A stretch of 64,000 bases of DNA from Sphingomonas taxi (GTDB lineage Bacteria; Pseudomonadota; Alphaproteobacteria; Sphingomonadales; Sphingomonadaceae): contig NZ_CP009571.1 in NCBI RefSeq assembly GCF_000764535.1, positions 2,165,001-2,229,000 on the forward strand, given 5' to 3'. The notes under the pieces were generated by a model, which made no database searches, had not been told where the DNA came from, and was given only the letters and a program-made list of their open reading frames with translations. Shown piece by piece: positions 52,949-61,111 of this stretch. The translations under genes were made by a program, and so were the position numbers. Numbering within the stretch: position 1 is the stretch's first letter; every line of letters starts with the position of its first letter.

Positions 52949-55089
52949 CCGCCGCGATCGCTCCGGCGGCGCCCGTCGCCGTCGACGGCTGGCTCGAACT
53001 GCTCGCCCGCGTCGCCCGCCACTATCGCCTGCCTGTCTCCGAACAGCGTGCGCGCCTTGCCGCGCAATGGGATCTCGGCGGCGACGAGGACGCGCGCATC
53101 CTCGCGCTCGCCCGCGCCACCGGTCTCACCGTCCGCTTCTCGACGCCGCAGGAGGTCAAGCTCAGCGGCTGGCGCCTGCCGATGATCGTCCGCCTCGCCG
53201 ATGGCGAGATCGCCCTGATCGACGGCATCGACGGCGACGATCAGGCGCGGCTGGTGCTGCCCGGCGACCGCGGCGGCCAGACCCGCCTGTCGCTGGCCGA
53301 GCTGCGCGCCGCCGCCACCGGCTTCGTCGTGCCACGACCGTCGCGCTCCTCGCCCGACGCGCGCGTCGACACCTATATCCGCCCGTTCGAGGATCACTGG
53401 CTGCGCCAGATCCTGATGCGCGACGCCCCCGCCTACGGCCATGTCATGGTCGCTTCGGTCGTCACCAACCTGCTCGGCCTCGCCGGCGTGCTGTTCTCGA
53501 TGCAGGTCTACGACCGCGTCGTGCCCGCGGCGTCGATCCCGACGCTGACCATCCTGTTCGTCGGCGTGCTCGTCTCGATCGCCTTCGACTTCGCCTTGCG
53601 GCGGCTGCGCACCAACATCGTCGACGTGCTCGGCAAGCGTGCCGATCTGCGCATCTCCGACCGGGTCTTTGGCCACGCGCTGCGCGTCCGCAACCAGTCG
53701 CGCCCGGCCTCGACCGGCACCTTCATCGCCCAGCTCCGCGACCTCGACCAGGTCCGCGACATGCTCACCTCGACGACGATCGCCACCGTCGCCGACCTTC
53801 CTTTCTTCCTGATGTTCCTCGGCTTGCTCTGGTACATCGGCGGCCTGCTCGCGCTGGTGCCGGTCGTCGCGCTCGTCCTGCTCCTGCTTCCCGGCCTGCT
53901 CGCCCAGCGCCGGCTGCGCATGCTGGCGACCGAGTCGATGCGCGAATCCTCGCTGCGCAATGCGATGCTGGTCGAGGCGGTACAGGGCATCGAGGACATC
54001 AAGGCGCTCCAGGCGGAGGACCGCTTCCACCAGCAGTGGAACCACTACAATGCCGTCGCCGGCGAAGCGCAATTGCGCCTGCGTGGCCTCACCAACGGCC
54101 TGTCGGTGTGGACGCAAAGCGTGCAGAACGGCGTCTATGCCGCGATCATCTTCGTCGGCGCGCCGCTGGTGATCTCGGGCAGCATTACCACCGGCGTGCT
54201 CGTCGCCACCTCGATCCTCGGCTCGCGGATGATGGCGCCGATGGCACAGGTGACGCAATTGCTCGGCCGCTGGCAGCACGCCAAGGTTGCGATGGGCAGC
54301 CTCAACCAGATCATGGCCCTGCCGGTCGATAGCGCCGACGCCGACCACCGCATCCCGCTGCCCGCGGTCACCGGCGCCTTCACCCTGCGTTCGGCGGTGT
54401 TCACCTATGCCGATCCCAACGCGCCGCCCGCACTCACCGTCGCCGGGCTGGAGATCGCCGCGGGCGAACGGATCGCGCTGCTCGGCCGCAACGGTGCCGG
54501 CAAGTCGACCCTGCTCCAGGGCCTGTCGGGCATGCTGCAACCCGTCTCGGGCGAGGTGCTGCTCGACGGACTCGCGCTGCACCAGATCGATCCCGCCGAC
54601 GTCCGCCGCGACGTCGGACTGCTCACCCAGTCGAGCCGGCTGTTCCACGGCACGCTGCGGGAGAACCTGACCCTCGGCGCCCCGTCGGTATCCGATACCG
54701 AGATCATGGCGGTGCTCGCCATGGTCGGGGCCGACGCGATGCTCCGCCGGATGCGCGACGGCCTCGGCCATGTCGTGCAGGAGGGCGGGCGTGGCCTGTC
54801 GGGCGGGCAGGTGCAGGCGCTGCTGCTCGCCCGGCTGCTGCTCCGCCAGCCGATGGTCGCGCTGCTCGACGAGCCGACCGCGGCGATGGACGAGGCCACC
54901 GAACGCCACTTCATCCAGCGACTCGGCGAATGGGGCCGCGACCGGACGCTCGTCGTCGCCACCCACCGGATGCGGATGCTCGATATCGTCGACCGCATCA
55001 TCATCATCGACCAGGGCGGCGTCATCCTCGACGGCCCGCGCGACCAGATCCTCGCCACGATGCGTGGCACAAGGAGTGCAGCGGCATGA
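52945..55089 (+). CDS. Type I secretion ABC exporter (LapB/HlyB-like)
   Basis: 714 residues, GTG start in a 4-nt overlap with tolC. The first 130 residues resemble a peptidase C39-like domain (LLARVARHYRLPVSEQRARL) but contain no cysteine, as in exporters that bind but do not cut their cargo. The membrane domain follows (GHVMVASVVTNLLGLAGVLF, QVYDRVVPAASIPTLTILF, TIATVADLPFFLMFLGLLWY). The nucleotide-binding domain has Walker A LLGRNGAGKSTLL (near 513), signature GGRGLSGGQVQALLLARLLL, Walker B MVALLDEPTAAMDEATE and H-loop VVATHRMRML. Powers export of the adhesin through the HlyD-like and TolC-like partners. Confidence 0.94.
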   Translation: MTAAIAPAAPVAVDGWLELLARVARHYRLPVSEQRARLAAQWDLGGDEDARILALARATGLTVRFSTPQEVKLSGWRLPMIVRLADGEIALIDGIDGDDQARLVLPGDRGGQTRLSLAELRAAATGFVVPRPSRSSPDARVDTYIRPFEDHWLRQILMRDAPAYGHVMVASVVTNLLGLAGVLFSMQVYDRVVPAASIPTLTILFVGVLVSIAFDFALRRLRTNIVDVLGKRADLRISDRVFGHALRVRNQSRPASTGTFIAQLRDLDQVRDMLTSTTIATVADLPFFLMFLGLLWYIGGLLALVPVVALVLLLLPGLLAQRRLRMLATESMRESSLRNAMLVEAVQGIEDIKALQAEDRFHQQWNHYNAVAGEAQLRLRGLTNGLSVWTQSVQNGVYAAIIFVGAPLVISGSITTGVLVATSILGSRMMAPMAQVTQLLGRWQHAKVAMGSLNQIMALPVDSADADHRIPLPAVTGAFTLRSAVFTYADPNAPPALTVAGLEIAAGERIALLGRNGAGKSTLLQGLSGMLQPVSGEVLLDGLALHQIDPADVRRDVGLLTQSSRLFHGTLRENLTLGAPSVSDTEIMAVLAMVGADAMLRRMRDGLGHVVQEGGRGLSGGQVQALLLARLLLRQPMVALLDEPTAAMDEATERHFIQRLGEWGRDRTLVVATHRMRMLDIVDRIIIIDQGGVILDGPRDQILATMRGTRSAAA

Positions 55090-56273
55090 CCAGCATCACC
55101 GCCGACGACGACCATCTGTTCGGCGGCGACGGCGAGGCCGCGCGCCTCACCGCGACCCGCCTGATCTGGCTGCTCGCCGCCCTGTTCGTCGCCGCGCTCG
55201 GCTGGGCCTGGTTCGCCAGCCTCGACGAGGTCGCGACCGGCGAGGCGCGCGTCGTGCCGACCAGCCGCGAACAGGTGCTGCAATCGCTCGAGGGCGGCAT
55301 CCTCGCCAAATTGCTCGTCCATCAGGACGATATCGTCAAACCCGGCCAGTTGCTCGCGCAGCTCGACCCGACGCAGGCGGGCTCCACCGTCGAGGAAAGC
55401 GCCGCGAAATACCGCGCCGCGCTCGCCAGCGCCGGCCGGCTGCAAGCCGAGGCCAACGATACGCCGCTGCGCTTCTCCCCCGAACTCGACCGCTTTCCCG
55501 AGCTCAAGGCGGCGGAAACCAGCCTCTACGAGACCCGCCGCCGCAGCCTGCAATCCTCGATCCAGTTGATCGACCAGAGCCTCGCGCTGATCGGCCGCGA
55601 AGTGTCGATCGGCCAGTCGCTGATCACCGTCGGCGCGGCGAGCAACGTCGAGGTGCTGCGCCTGCAACGCCAGCGCGCCGAGCTCGAACTCAAGAAGGCC
55701 GACCTGCGCTCGCAATATATGGTCGAGGCGCGGCAGGACCTCGCCAAGGTCATGGAACAGGTCGACTCGCTCGGCCCCGTCGTCCGCGGCCGCTCCGACA
55801 CGCTGAGCCGCCTCACGCTGCGCTCGCCCGTGCGCGGCGTGGTCAAGAACATCGAGGTGTCGACGATCGGCGGCGTCATTCCGCCCAACGGCAAGGTCAT
55901 GGAGATCGTGCCGCTCGACGAACGCCTGCTGATCGAGGCGCGCATCCAGCCGCGCGACATCGCCTTCATCCGTCCCGGCCAGGCCGCCAAGGTCAAGGTC
56001 ACGGCCTATGACTATTCGATCTACGGCGGCCTCGACGGCGTCGTCACCACCATCTCGCCCGACACGATCCGCGACGAGGTGAAGCCCGACGTGCTCTATT
56101 ACCGCGTCTTCGTCCGCACCAAATCGGATTCGCTGACCAACAAGGCCGGCCGCCGCTTTCCGATTACCCCCGGCATGGTCGCCACCGTCGACATCCACAC
56201 CGGCAGCAAGACCGTGCTGCAATATCTGCTCAAACCCCTCAACCGTGCGCAGGAGGCGCTGCGCGAACGATGA
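55086..56273 (+). CDS. HlyD-family periplasmic adaptor of the type I secretion system
   Basis: 395 residues, ATG overlapping the ABC stop (ATGA). One N-terminal transmembrane helix (LIWLLAALFVAALGWAWFA), then the lipoyl half-motif VLQSLEGGILAKLLVHQDDIV, a long coiled coil (about 100-235: SSIQLIDQSLALIGREVSIG, VEVLRLQRQRAELELKKADL), the second lipoyl half LRSPVRGVVKNIEVSTIGGV and the beta-barrel region IRPGQAAKVKVTAYDYSIYG. The end TVLQYLLKPLNRAQEALRER is the classical HlyD/LapC/PrtE terminus. Bridges the ABC exporter and TolC. Confidence 0.94.
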   Translation: MTSITADDDHLFGGDGEAARLTATRLIWLLAALFVAALGWAWFASLDEVATGEARVVPTSREQVLQSLEGGILAKLLVHQDDIVKPGQLLAQLDPTQAGSTVEESAAKYRAALASAGRLQAEANDTPLRFSPELDRFPELKAAETSLYETRRRSLQSSIQLIDQSLALIGREVSIGQSLITVGAASNVEVLRLQRQRAELELKKADLRSQYMVEARQDLAKVMEQVDSLGPVVRGRSDTLSRLTLRSPVRGVVKNIEVSTIGGVIPPNGKVMEIVPLDERLLIEARIQPRDIAFIRPGQAAKVKVTAYDYSIYGGLDGVVTTISPDTIRDEVKPDVLYYRVFVRTKSDSLTNKAGRRFPITPGMVATVDIHTGSKTVLQYLLKPLNRAQEALRER

Positions 56274-56740
56274 GCCCGCCCCTCGACCACGCCGCCCTCG
56301 CCGGCGCCACCCCGCTCGATGGCGGTGACGCCACCGCGACCTTCTCGCCCGTGCTGCTCGCCCGCGCACGTCAGGCCCGTCAGCTGCGGGCGCGGATGAG
56401 CCACTTCCTGCCGCGCGACCTGCTTGTCGATCCCGCCTGGGACATGATGATCGACCTGTTCGTCGCCGCCGGCACCGGCGAGCGGCTGTACGTCAAGGAC
56501 CTGACGCTGATGTCCGGCGAGAGCACGACCAGCGCGATGCGCCGCATCGACCGGTTGCAGGAGGCCGAACTGCTGTCGCGCCACCCCGACCCGACCGATC
56601 ATCGCCGCGTCCGCGTCCGGCTGACCGGCAAGGGCTATACCGCGATGGCGGCGATGCTCGAACATCTGTTCGACACGCCCGACGGGACCGAGGCCCCCGC
56701 CGATCCGCGCACCTTCCGCCCCGGCCCGGTGCGGCGCTAG
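56270..56740 (+). CDS. Winged-helix (MarR-like) regulator at the end of the secretion operon
   Basis: 156 residues, ATG overlapping the hlyD stop (ATGA). N-terminal extension of about 45 residues, then a winged helix: PAWDMMIDLFVAAGTGERLY, VKDLTLMSGESTTSAMRRID (recognition helix), RLQEAELLSRHPDPTDHRRV and RVRLTGKGYTAMAAMLEHLF. The DxxDHRRVRVxLTxKG wing is characteristic of MarR proteins. Being the fourth coupled gene of the operon, it probably feeds back on the locus. Similar in plan to the product of 41479-41880. Confidence 0.82.
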   Translation: MSPPLDHAALAGATPLDGGDATATFSPVLLARARQARQLRARMSHFLPRDLLVDPAWDMMIDLFVAAGTGERLYVKDLTLMSGESTTSAMRRIDRLQEAELLSRHPDPTDHRRVRVRLTGKGYTAMAAMLEHLFDTPDGTEAPADPRTFRPGPVRR

Positions 56741-56754
56741 GCGGATCGGGAAGC

Positions 56755-56964
56755 ATGACCCAGCCCCCCGCCCCCGGCCATCTCGCCGACCTGCAGACCG
56801 CCTTCGAGGACGGCCGCCTCTCCGGCGTCGACGGCAGCGCGCGCGATTGCCCGTTCGATCACAGCTCGGTGCTGATCCTCGCCGCCTGGCACGCCGGCTT
56901 CTCGCACGGCCGGCTCCAGGCGCGCGATATGCCCTCGCCGCCGCCGCAATGGCCGCCACATTGA
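56755..56964 (+). CDS. Small Rmf/CrpP-like protein
   Basis: 69 residues, 14 nt after the regulator. The core AFEDGRLSGVDGSARDCPFD followed by SSVLILAAWHAGFSHGR matches the plan of ribosome-modulation-factor/CrpP-type small proteins (helix with GxxxG, CP turn, then AWxxGFxxGR). Such proteins bind ribosomal RNA or are of unknown function. A weak GGGAAG lies about 5 nt before the ATG. The family call rests on pattern alone; it is likely part of the same transcript. Confidence 0.55.
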   Translation: MTQPPAPGHLADLQTAFEDGRLSGVDGSARDCPFDHSSVLILAAWHAGFSHGRLQARDMPSPPPQWPPH

Positions 56965-57042
56965 GGTTATCCGTTCGTCTTATTTAACCTATTTAAGTGG
57001 TTAATGGGTGGAACGGCGACAAATGGGTGGAGTTGGACGCGG

Positions 57043-57216
57043 ATGATCGATCCTGCCGACTCTGTCTTCGCCTTCGAGGAGGGGGATCACCTCACGCGCA
57101 TCCACCTCAAGCTTGCGCTCGAGGACATCGGCTTCGTCGTGTGCGAGGAGGACGAGACGATCCATTTGCTCCACAAAGCGGAATGCGAAACCCGGGATGG
57201 CGCCGCCCAGCGCTGA
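57043..57216 (+). CDS. Possible small acidic protein
   Basis: 57 residues from the ATG at 57043 (GGAG about 10 nt upstream); the frame opens earlier at 57004. Acidic sequence IDPADSVFAFEEGDHLTRIH and LALEDIGFVVCEEDETIHLL. No family recognised. Its codon use is normal for the region, but length and start are weak evidence. Confidence 0.35.
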   Translation: MIDPADSVFAFEEGDHLTRIHLKLALEDIGFVVCEEDETIHLLHKAECETRDGAAQR

Positions 57217-57278
57217 CGGCGCGTCATCCCACGCGACCGATGGGACTACCGAGGTTCGAGCAATCACCACTTTGAAGC

Positions 57279-57385
57279 CGTCACCCCGGACTTGTTCCGG
57301 GGGCCACCGGTCCGCAAGAGCAGGGTATCACCTCAAGCCTTTCTCCTCGCCGCAGAGTAGACCCCGGAACCAGTCCGGGGTGACG
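57279..57385. repeat. Family A palindromic repeat, copy 4
   Basis: Arms CGTCACCCCGGACTTGTTCC (57279-57308) and ACCCCGGAACCAGTCCGGGG (57361-57384) in opposite orientation. Interior TCAAGCCTTTCTCCTCGCCG as in copy 3. Lies between convergent genes and the parE stop. Confidence 0.85.
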
Positions 57386-57442
57386 GGATGAGCTAGGCAA
57401 GGTCAGGTCAAACACAAACGACCATAAGCAACCACAACCCGA

Positions 57443-59425
57443 TCACGCGTCGATCGCCTCCTCGTCCAGCCGCGCCGCATTCTCCTGGATGAAGGCGAAG
57501 CGGTGCGCCGGATTGTTGCCCATCAGCCGGTCGACGAGGTCCTTCACCCCGGCGCGCTCCTCATATTCCTGCGGCAGGGTGATGCGGATCATGCCGCGCG
57601 TCTTGGGGTCCATCGTCGTCTCGCGAAGCTGCCCCGGATTCATCTCGCCGAGCCCCTTGAACCGCGCCACCTCGACCTTCTTGCCCTTGAACGCGGTCTT
57701 CTCCAGCTCGGCGCGATGCGCATCGTCGCGCGCGTACAGCGACTTGGCGCCGACCGTCAGCCGGTAGAGCGGCGGCTGCGCCAGATACAGATGCCCGCGC
57801 CGCACCAGATCGGGCATCTCCTGGAAGAAGAAGGTCATCAGCAACGTCGCGATATGCGCACCGTCGACGTCGGCGTCGGTCATGATGACGACGCGCTCGT
57901 AGCGCAGTTGACTCGCGTCGCACTCCTTGCGCGTCCCGCAGCCCAGCGCCTGGATCAGGTCGGCGATCTCCTGATTGGCGACGATCTTGGCGCTCGTCGC
58001 ACTGGCGACGTTGAGGATCTTTCCGCGGATCGGCAGGATCGCCTGCGTCTTGCGGTCGCGCGCCTGTTTCGCCGAGCCGCCCGCCGAATCGCCCTCGACG
58101 ATGAACAGCTCGGTGCCCTCGTTGCCGTCGTTGGCGCAGTCGGTCAGCTTGCCGGGCAGGCGCAGCTTGCGCGCGCTGGTCGCGGTCTTGCGCTTGACCT
58201 CGCGCTCCTGCTTGCGGCGCAGCCGCTCGTCCATCCGTTCGAGGACATAGCCGAGCAGCGCCTTGCCGCGGTCCATATTGTGGCCGAGCCAATGGTCGAA
58301 ATGGTCGCGCACCGCCTTTTCGACCAGCCCCGCCGCCTCCGGGCTGGTGAGGCGGTCCTTGGTCTGGCTCTGGAATTGCGGATCGCGGATGAAGACGCTG
58401 AGCATCAGCTCGCTGCCGACCATCACGTCGTCGGCGGTGATCTCCTTGGCCTTCTTCTGGTGGATCAGCTCGCCGAAGGCGCGCAGGCCGCGCACCAGCG
58501 CCTGGCGCAGCCCCTGTTCGTGCGTGCCGCCGTCGGGGGTCGGGATCGTGTTGCAATACCAGCTGTAGCTGCCGTCGCTCCACAACGGCCAGGCGACCGC
58601 CCATTCGACACGGCCTTGTGCGCCGGGGAAATCCTGATTGCCCGCGAAAAAGTCCGACGTCGCGCACTCGCGCCCGCCGACCTGTTCCTTGAGGTGGTCG
58701 GCGAGGCCGCCGGGGAATTGGAACACCGCCTCGGCCGGGGTGTCGGTCCCCTCGACCAGCTCGGGCGCGCAATGCCAGCGGATCTCGACGCCGGCGAACA
58801 GATAGGCCTTCGACCGCGCGAGCTGGTAGAGGCGCTTGGGCTTGAACGCGAGCTCCGGCCCGAAGATCTCGGTATCGGGGGTGAAGGCGACCGAGGTGCC
58901 GCGCCGGTTGGGCGCCGCGCCGACATGCTCCAGCGGCCCCTGCGTCACGCCGCGGCTGAACCGCTGGCGGTAGAGCTGCCGCTCGCGCGCCACCTCGACC
59001 AGCGTGTCCGACGACAGCGCGTTGACCACGGATACGCCGACGCCGTGCAGGCCGCCGCTGGTCGCATAGGCCTTGCCGGCGAACTTGCCGCCCGAGTGCA
59101 GCGTCGACAGGATCACCTCGAGCGCGCTCTTGTCGGGAAACTTGGGGTGCGGATCGACCGGAATGCCGCGGCCATTGTCGGTGATCGTCAGGCGGTTGCC
59201 CGGCTCCAGCGTCACCTCGATCCGCGTCGCATGGCCGGCGACCGCCTCGTCCATCGCATTGTCGAGCACTTCGGCGGCGAGATGGTGCAGCGCGCGCTCG
59301 TCGGTGCCGCCGACGTACATGCCGGGGCGACGGCGGACGGGTTCAAGTCCCTCCAGCACCTCGATCGAAGATGCGTCGTAATTGCTCTCGGGCGCCGCGG
59401 CGGACGCAAAAAGGTCTTTGGCCAT
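57443..59425 (-). CDS. parE: DNA topoisomerase IV subunit B
   Basis: 660 residues from the ATG at 59425 (a longer frame reaches 59596 but adds unconserved sequence). ATPase domain: SIEVLEGLEPVRRRPGMYVG, LDNAMDEAVAGHA, ITDNGRGIPVDPHPKFPDKS, TSGGLHGVGVSVVNALS. Toprim: TELFIVEGDSAGGSAKQARD, KILNVASATSAKI, VVIMTDADVDGAHIATLLMT, and the C-terminal FKGLGEMNPGQLRETTMDP. GGTDERALHHLAAEVLDN and overall length point to ParE rather than the longer GyrB. It decatenates chromosomes with ParC, which is not in the window. No strong Shine-Dalgarno is visible. Confidence 0.95.
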   Translation of the reverse strand: MAKDLFASAAAPESNYDASSIEVLEGLEPVRRRPGMYVGGTDERALHHLAAEVLDNAMDEAVAGHATRIEVTLEPGNRLTITDNGRGIPVDPHPKFPDKSALEVILSTLHSGGKFAGKAYATSGGLHGVGVSVVNALSSDTLVEVARERQLYRQRFSRGVTQGPLEHVGAAPNRRGTSVAFTPDTEIFGPELAFKPKRLYQLARSKAYLFAGVEIRWHCAPELVEGTDTPAEAVFQFPGGLADHLKEQVGGRECATSDFFAGNQDFPGAQGRVEWAVAWPLWSDGSYSWYCNTIPTPDGGTHEQGLRQALVRGLRAFGELIHQKKAKEITADDVMVGSELMLSVFIRDPQFQSQTKDRLTSPEAAGLVEKAVRDHFDHWLGHNMDRGKALLGYVLERMDERLRRKQEREVKRKTATSARKLRLPGKLTDCANDGNEGTELFIVEGDSAGGSAKQARDRKTQAILPIRGKILNVASATSAKIVANQEIADLIQALGCGTRKECDASQLRYERVVIMTDADVDGAHIATLLMTFFFQEMPDLVRRGHLYLAQPPLYRLTVGAKSLYARDDAHRAELEKTAFKGKKVEVARFKGLGEMNPGQLRETTMDPKTRGMIRITLPQEYEERAGVKDLVDRLMGNNPAHRFAFIQENAARLDEEAIDA

Positions 59426-59510
59426 TACCGGGAACCATAAGGGAACATCGCCGCCGATACCAGCGCCGGGCAATAGCGATGCAGCCGCCTCATGTTGCTC
59501 GAATATGTCT

Positions 59511-59560
59511 ATGCTGATGCATGAAAGCCACACTTTAAGTGAATCAAAATGCTGATGCAT
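59511..59560. promoter_or_regulatory. Direct repeat ATGCTGATGCAT in the parE-omp divergent region
   Basis: The 12-mer occurs at 59511-59522 and again at 59549-59560, 38 bp apart (start to start). Each ends in the palindrome ATGCAT. They lie 54 to 103 bp upstream of the outer-membrane-protein start, in the only AT-richer part of the 188-bp divergent region. Could be paired binding sites; no binding protein is suggested by the sequence. Confidence 0.35.
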
Positions 59561-59613
59561 ATCAACGGCATCCCGCACGTTCCTGAGCTGCTGCAAACAC
59601 TCCGGGAGAGACT

Positions 59614-60444
59614 ATGCGTACCACCCTTCTGCTCGGCGCCCTCGCCGCCGTCACCTTCGCCACCGCCGCCCAGGCGCAGGACGCCGGCGATCCGGCGCCG
59701 TTCTCGGGCATCTATGTCGGCGCCGCCGGCGGCTATGACGTCCAGCCCAACGACACCGGTTCGACGATCCTGTTTGACCGCGGCTCGAACGGCAGCTTCG
59801 GCGACACGGTGATCGCGAACGGCGGCAACGCCTTCACTCCGGGTTTCTGCAACGGCCGCGCCCGCGCCGCGACGCCGCTGCCCGCCGGCTGCGCCAACGA
59901 CAAGGACGGCTGGTCCTATTATGGCCGTATCGGCATGGACTCGCAGACCGGCAACATCGTGATCGGTGCGCTCGGCGAGTTCGGCAAGACCGAGATCACC
60001 GACAGCGTCAGCGGCTTCTCGACCACGCCGGCCAATTACGTGATGACCCGCGACGTGAAGTGGGAAGCGAGCATCCGCGGCCGCGTCGGCTATGCGCCCG
60101 GCACGACGCTGTTCTACGGCACCTTCGGTCCGGGCTATGCCAATATCGACCGCAGCTTCACCTCGACCAACACTGCGAACGCCTTCACCCAGTCGGGCAA
60201 GCGCAAGCAGTTCGGCATCGTCGGCGGCGGCGGCATCGAGCAGAAGCTCGGCGAGCATTTCTCGGTCGGTATGGAATACACCTACCACCAGTATAACGAC
60301 GACGACGCCCGCGTCCGCGTGGCGCAGGGCAGCGCGCCCGCGACCAACCCGTTCGTCGTCGGCGGCACCACGACCGACTTCCGTCGCTCGGACGAGAAGT
60401 TCCGCTGGCATTCGCTGCGCGCGACGGCGGCCTTCCGCTTCTAA
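59614..60444 (+). CDS. Outer-membrane beta-barrel protein (Omp25/OmpA-like)
   Basis: 276 residues with GGGAGAG 4-5 nt before the ATG. The signal peptide (TLLLGALAAVTFATAAQA) is cleaved before QDAGD. The mature part alternates strands of an eight-stranded barrel: SGIYVGAAGGYDVQPNDTGS, WSYYGRIGMDSQTGNIVIGA, WEASIRGRVGYAPGTTLFYG, QFGIVGGGGIEQKLGEHFSV, GMEYTYHQYNDDDARVRVAQ and the terminal RATAAFRF, whose last aromatic is the usual outer-membrane assembly signal. Two cysteines (FCNGRARAATPLPAGC) may be disulfide-linked in a loop. Structural rather than enzymatic role likely. A strong terminator follows. Confidence 0.88.
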   Translation: MRTTLLLGALAAVTFATAAQAQDAGDPAPFSGIYVGAAGGYDVQPNDTGSTILFDRGSNGSFGDTVIANGGNAFTPGFCNGRARAATPLPAGCANDKDGWSYYGRIGMDSQTGNIVIGALGEFGKTEITDSVSGFSTTPANYVMTRDVKWEASIRGRVGYAPGTTLFYGTFGPGYANIDRSFTSTNTANAFTQSGKRKQFGIVGGGGIEQKLGEHFSVGMEYTYHQYNDDDARVRVAQGSAPATNPFVVGGTTTDFRRSDEKFRWHSLRATAAFRF

Positions 60445-60466
60445 GCGCGATCGTCACGCCCGTTCG

Positions 60467-60501
60467 AAAGGGATCGGCTTCGCGGGAAGCCGGTCCCTTT
60501 T
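60467..60501 (+). terminator. Intrinsic terminator after the outer-membrane protein gene
   Basis: AAAGGGATCGGCTT (60467-60480) pairs with AAGCCGGTCCCTTT (60487-60500) with one G-T wobble, a 6-nt loop, and a T-run from the stem into 60501. It begins 22 nt after the stop codon. Confidence 0.88.
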
Positions 60502-61053
60502 CGCTGCGTGCATCACGTCGGCGGACCGCGGTCTGTCCTACACGCCGGGCACGTGATATCTCCCGCGACGACGCTCTTTCTCATCGCCGCACCACGATCA
60601 TGACAGATTTGGAAACGATGGAAGCCGATCGTTTCCGTTAAGGTGTCCATGTTGTCCATGTCGTCCAACATGGACGTGGTCCCTCGGCCTCCCGCAAGCC
60701 CTATGCGAAGGTCGGTCCCCGACACCCCGAGCGAGTACCCCGGCGTAGGCCGGGGCCCAGTCGGGCGAAGCTTTGGAATAACTTACGACGCTTTATCCTA
60801 ACCGGACCCCAAGCTTCGCGGCACCGCCGCAAACCTCCCCCAGTGCTCCCGCGCAGGCGGGAGCCCAGGAGTTACGCACGCTATAAGATGTTGTTTCGCT
60901 TGGCCCTGGGTTCCCGCCTTCGCGGGAACACGAGAAAGGGACGACAGCATTTTTTAGGCGGATCGACATCCAGCGGCCGGAGTGAAGTCCTCCCCCGTCA
61001 GCAAGTGCCAAGTGGATTTCCCCCGGCGATTCAAGCCCACGCCACCACCAGCA
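60502..61053. other. Gene-free stretch with several inverted repeats
   Basis: About 550 bp where I find no convincing gene. It contains a tandem/inverted element, GTCCATGTTG with CAACATGGAC (about 60647-60676) including repeated GTCCATGT, a CCCCGGCGTAGGCCGGGG hairpin near 60738, and the family C unit at 60841-60932. The short frames here read mostly as repeat translations. Confidence 0.7.
60841..60932. repeat. Family C inverted repeat, copy 3
   Basis: Hairpins CAGTGCTCCCGCGCAGGCGG and GGTTCCCGCCTTCGCGGGAA flank TTGTTTCGCTTGGCCCTGG, the reverse complement of the interior of copy 2. It is the GC-richer variant of the 28263 and 31724 units. Confidence 0.8.
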
Positions 61054-61087
61054 AAGAAAAAGGCCGCCCCCTCGCGGGAAGCGGCCT
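61054..61087 (-). terminator. Intrinsic terminator of gcrA
   Basis: On the minus strand AGGCCGC, a loop with an inner GGG-CCC pair, and GCGGCCT form the stem, followed by TTTTCTTT. It starts 24 nt after the gcrA stop. Confidence 0.8.
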
Positions 61088-61111
61088 CCTTCACACCCAA
61101 ATCGCGATGGC

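Noticed and set aside
60513..60725. A 70-codon minus-strand frame near the GTCCATG repeats
   Set aside because: The translation mainly reflects the repeats (LDDMDNMDTL), with no ribosome binding site or conserved motif seen.
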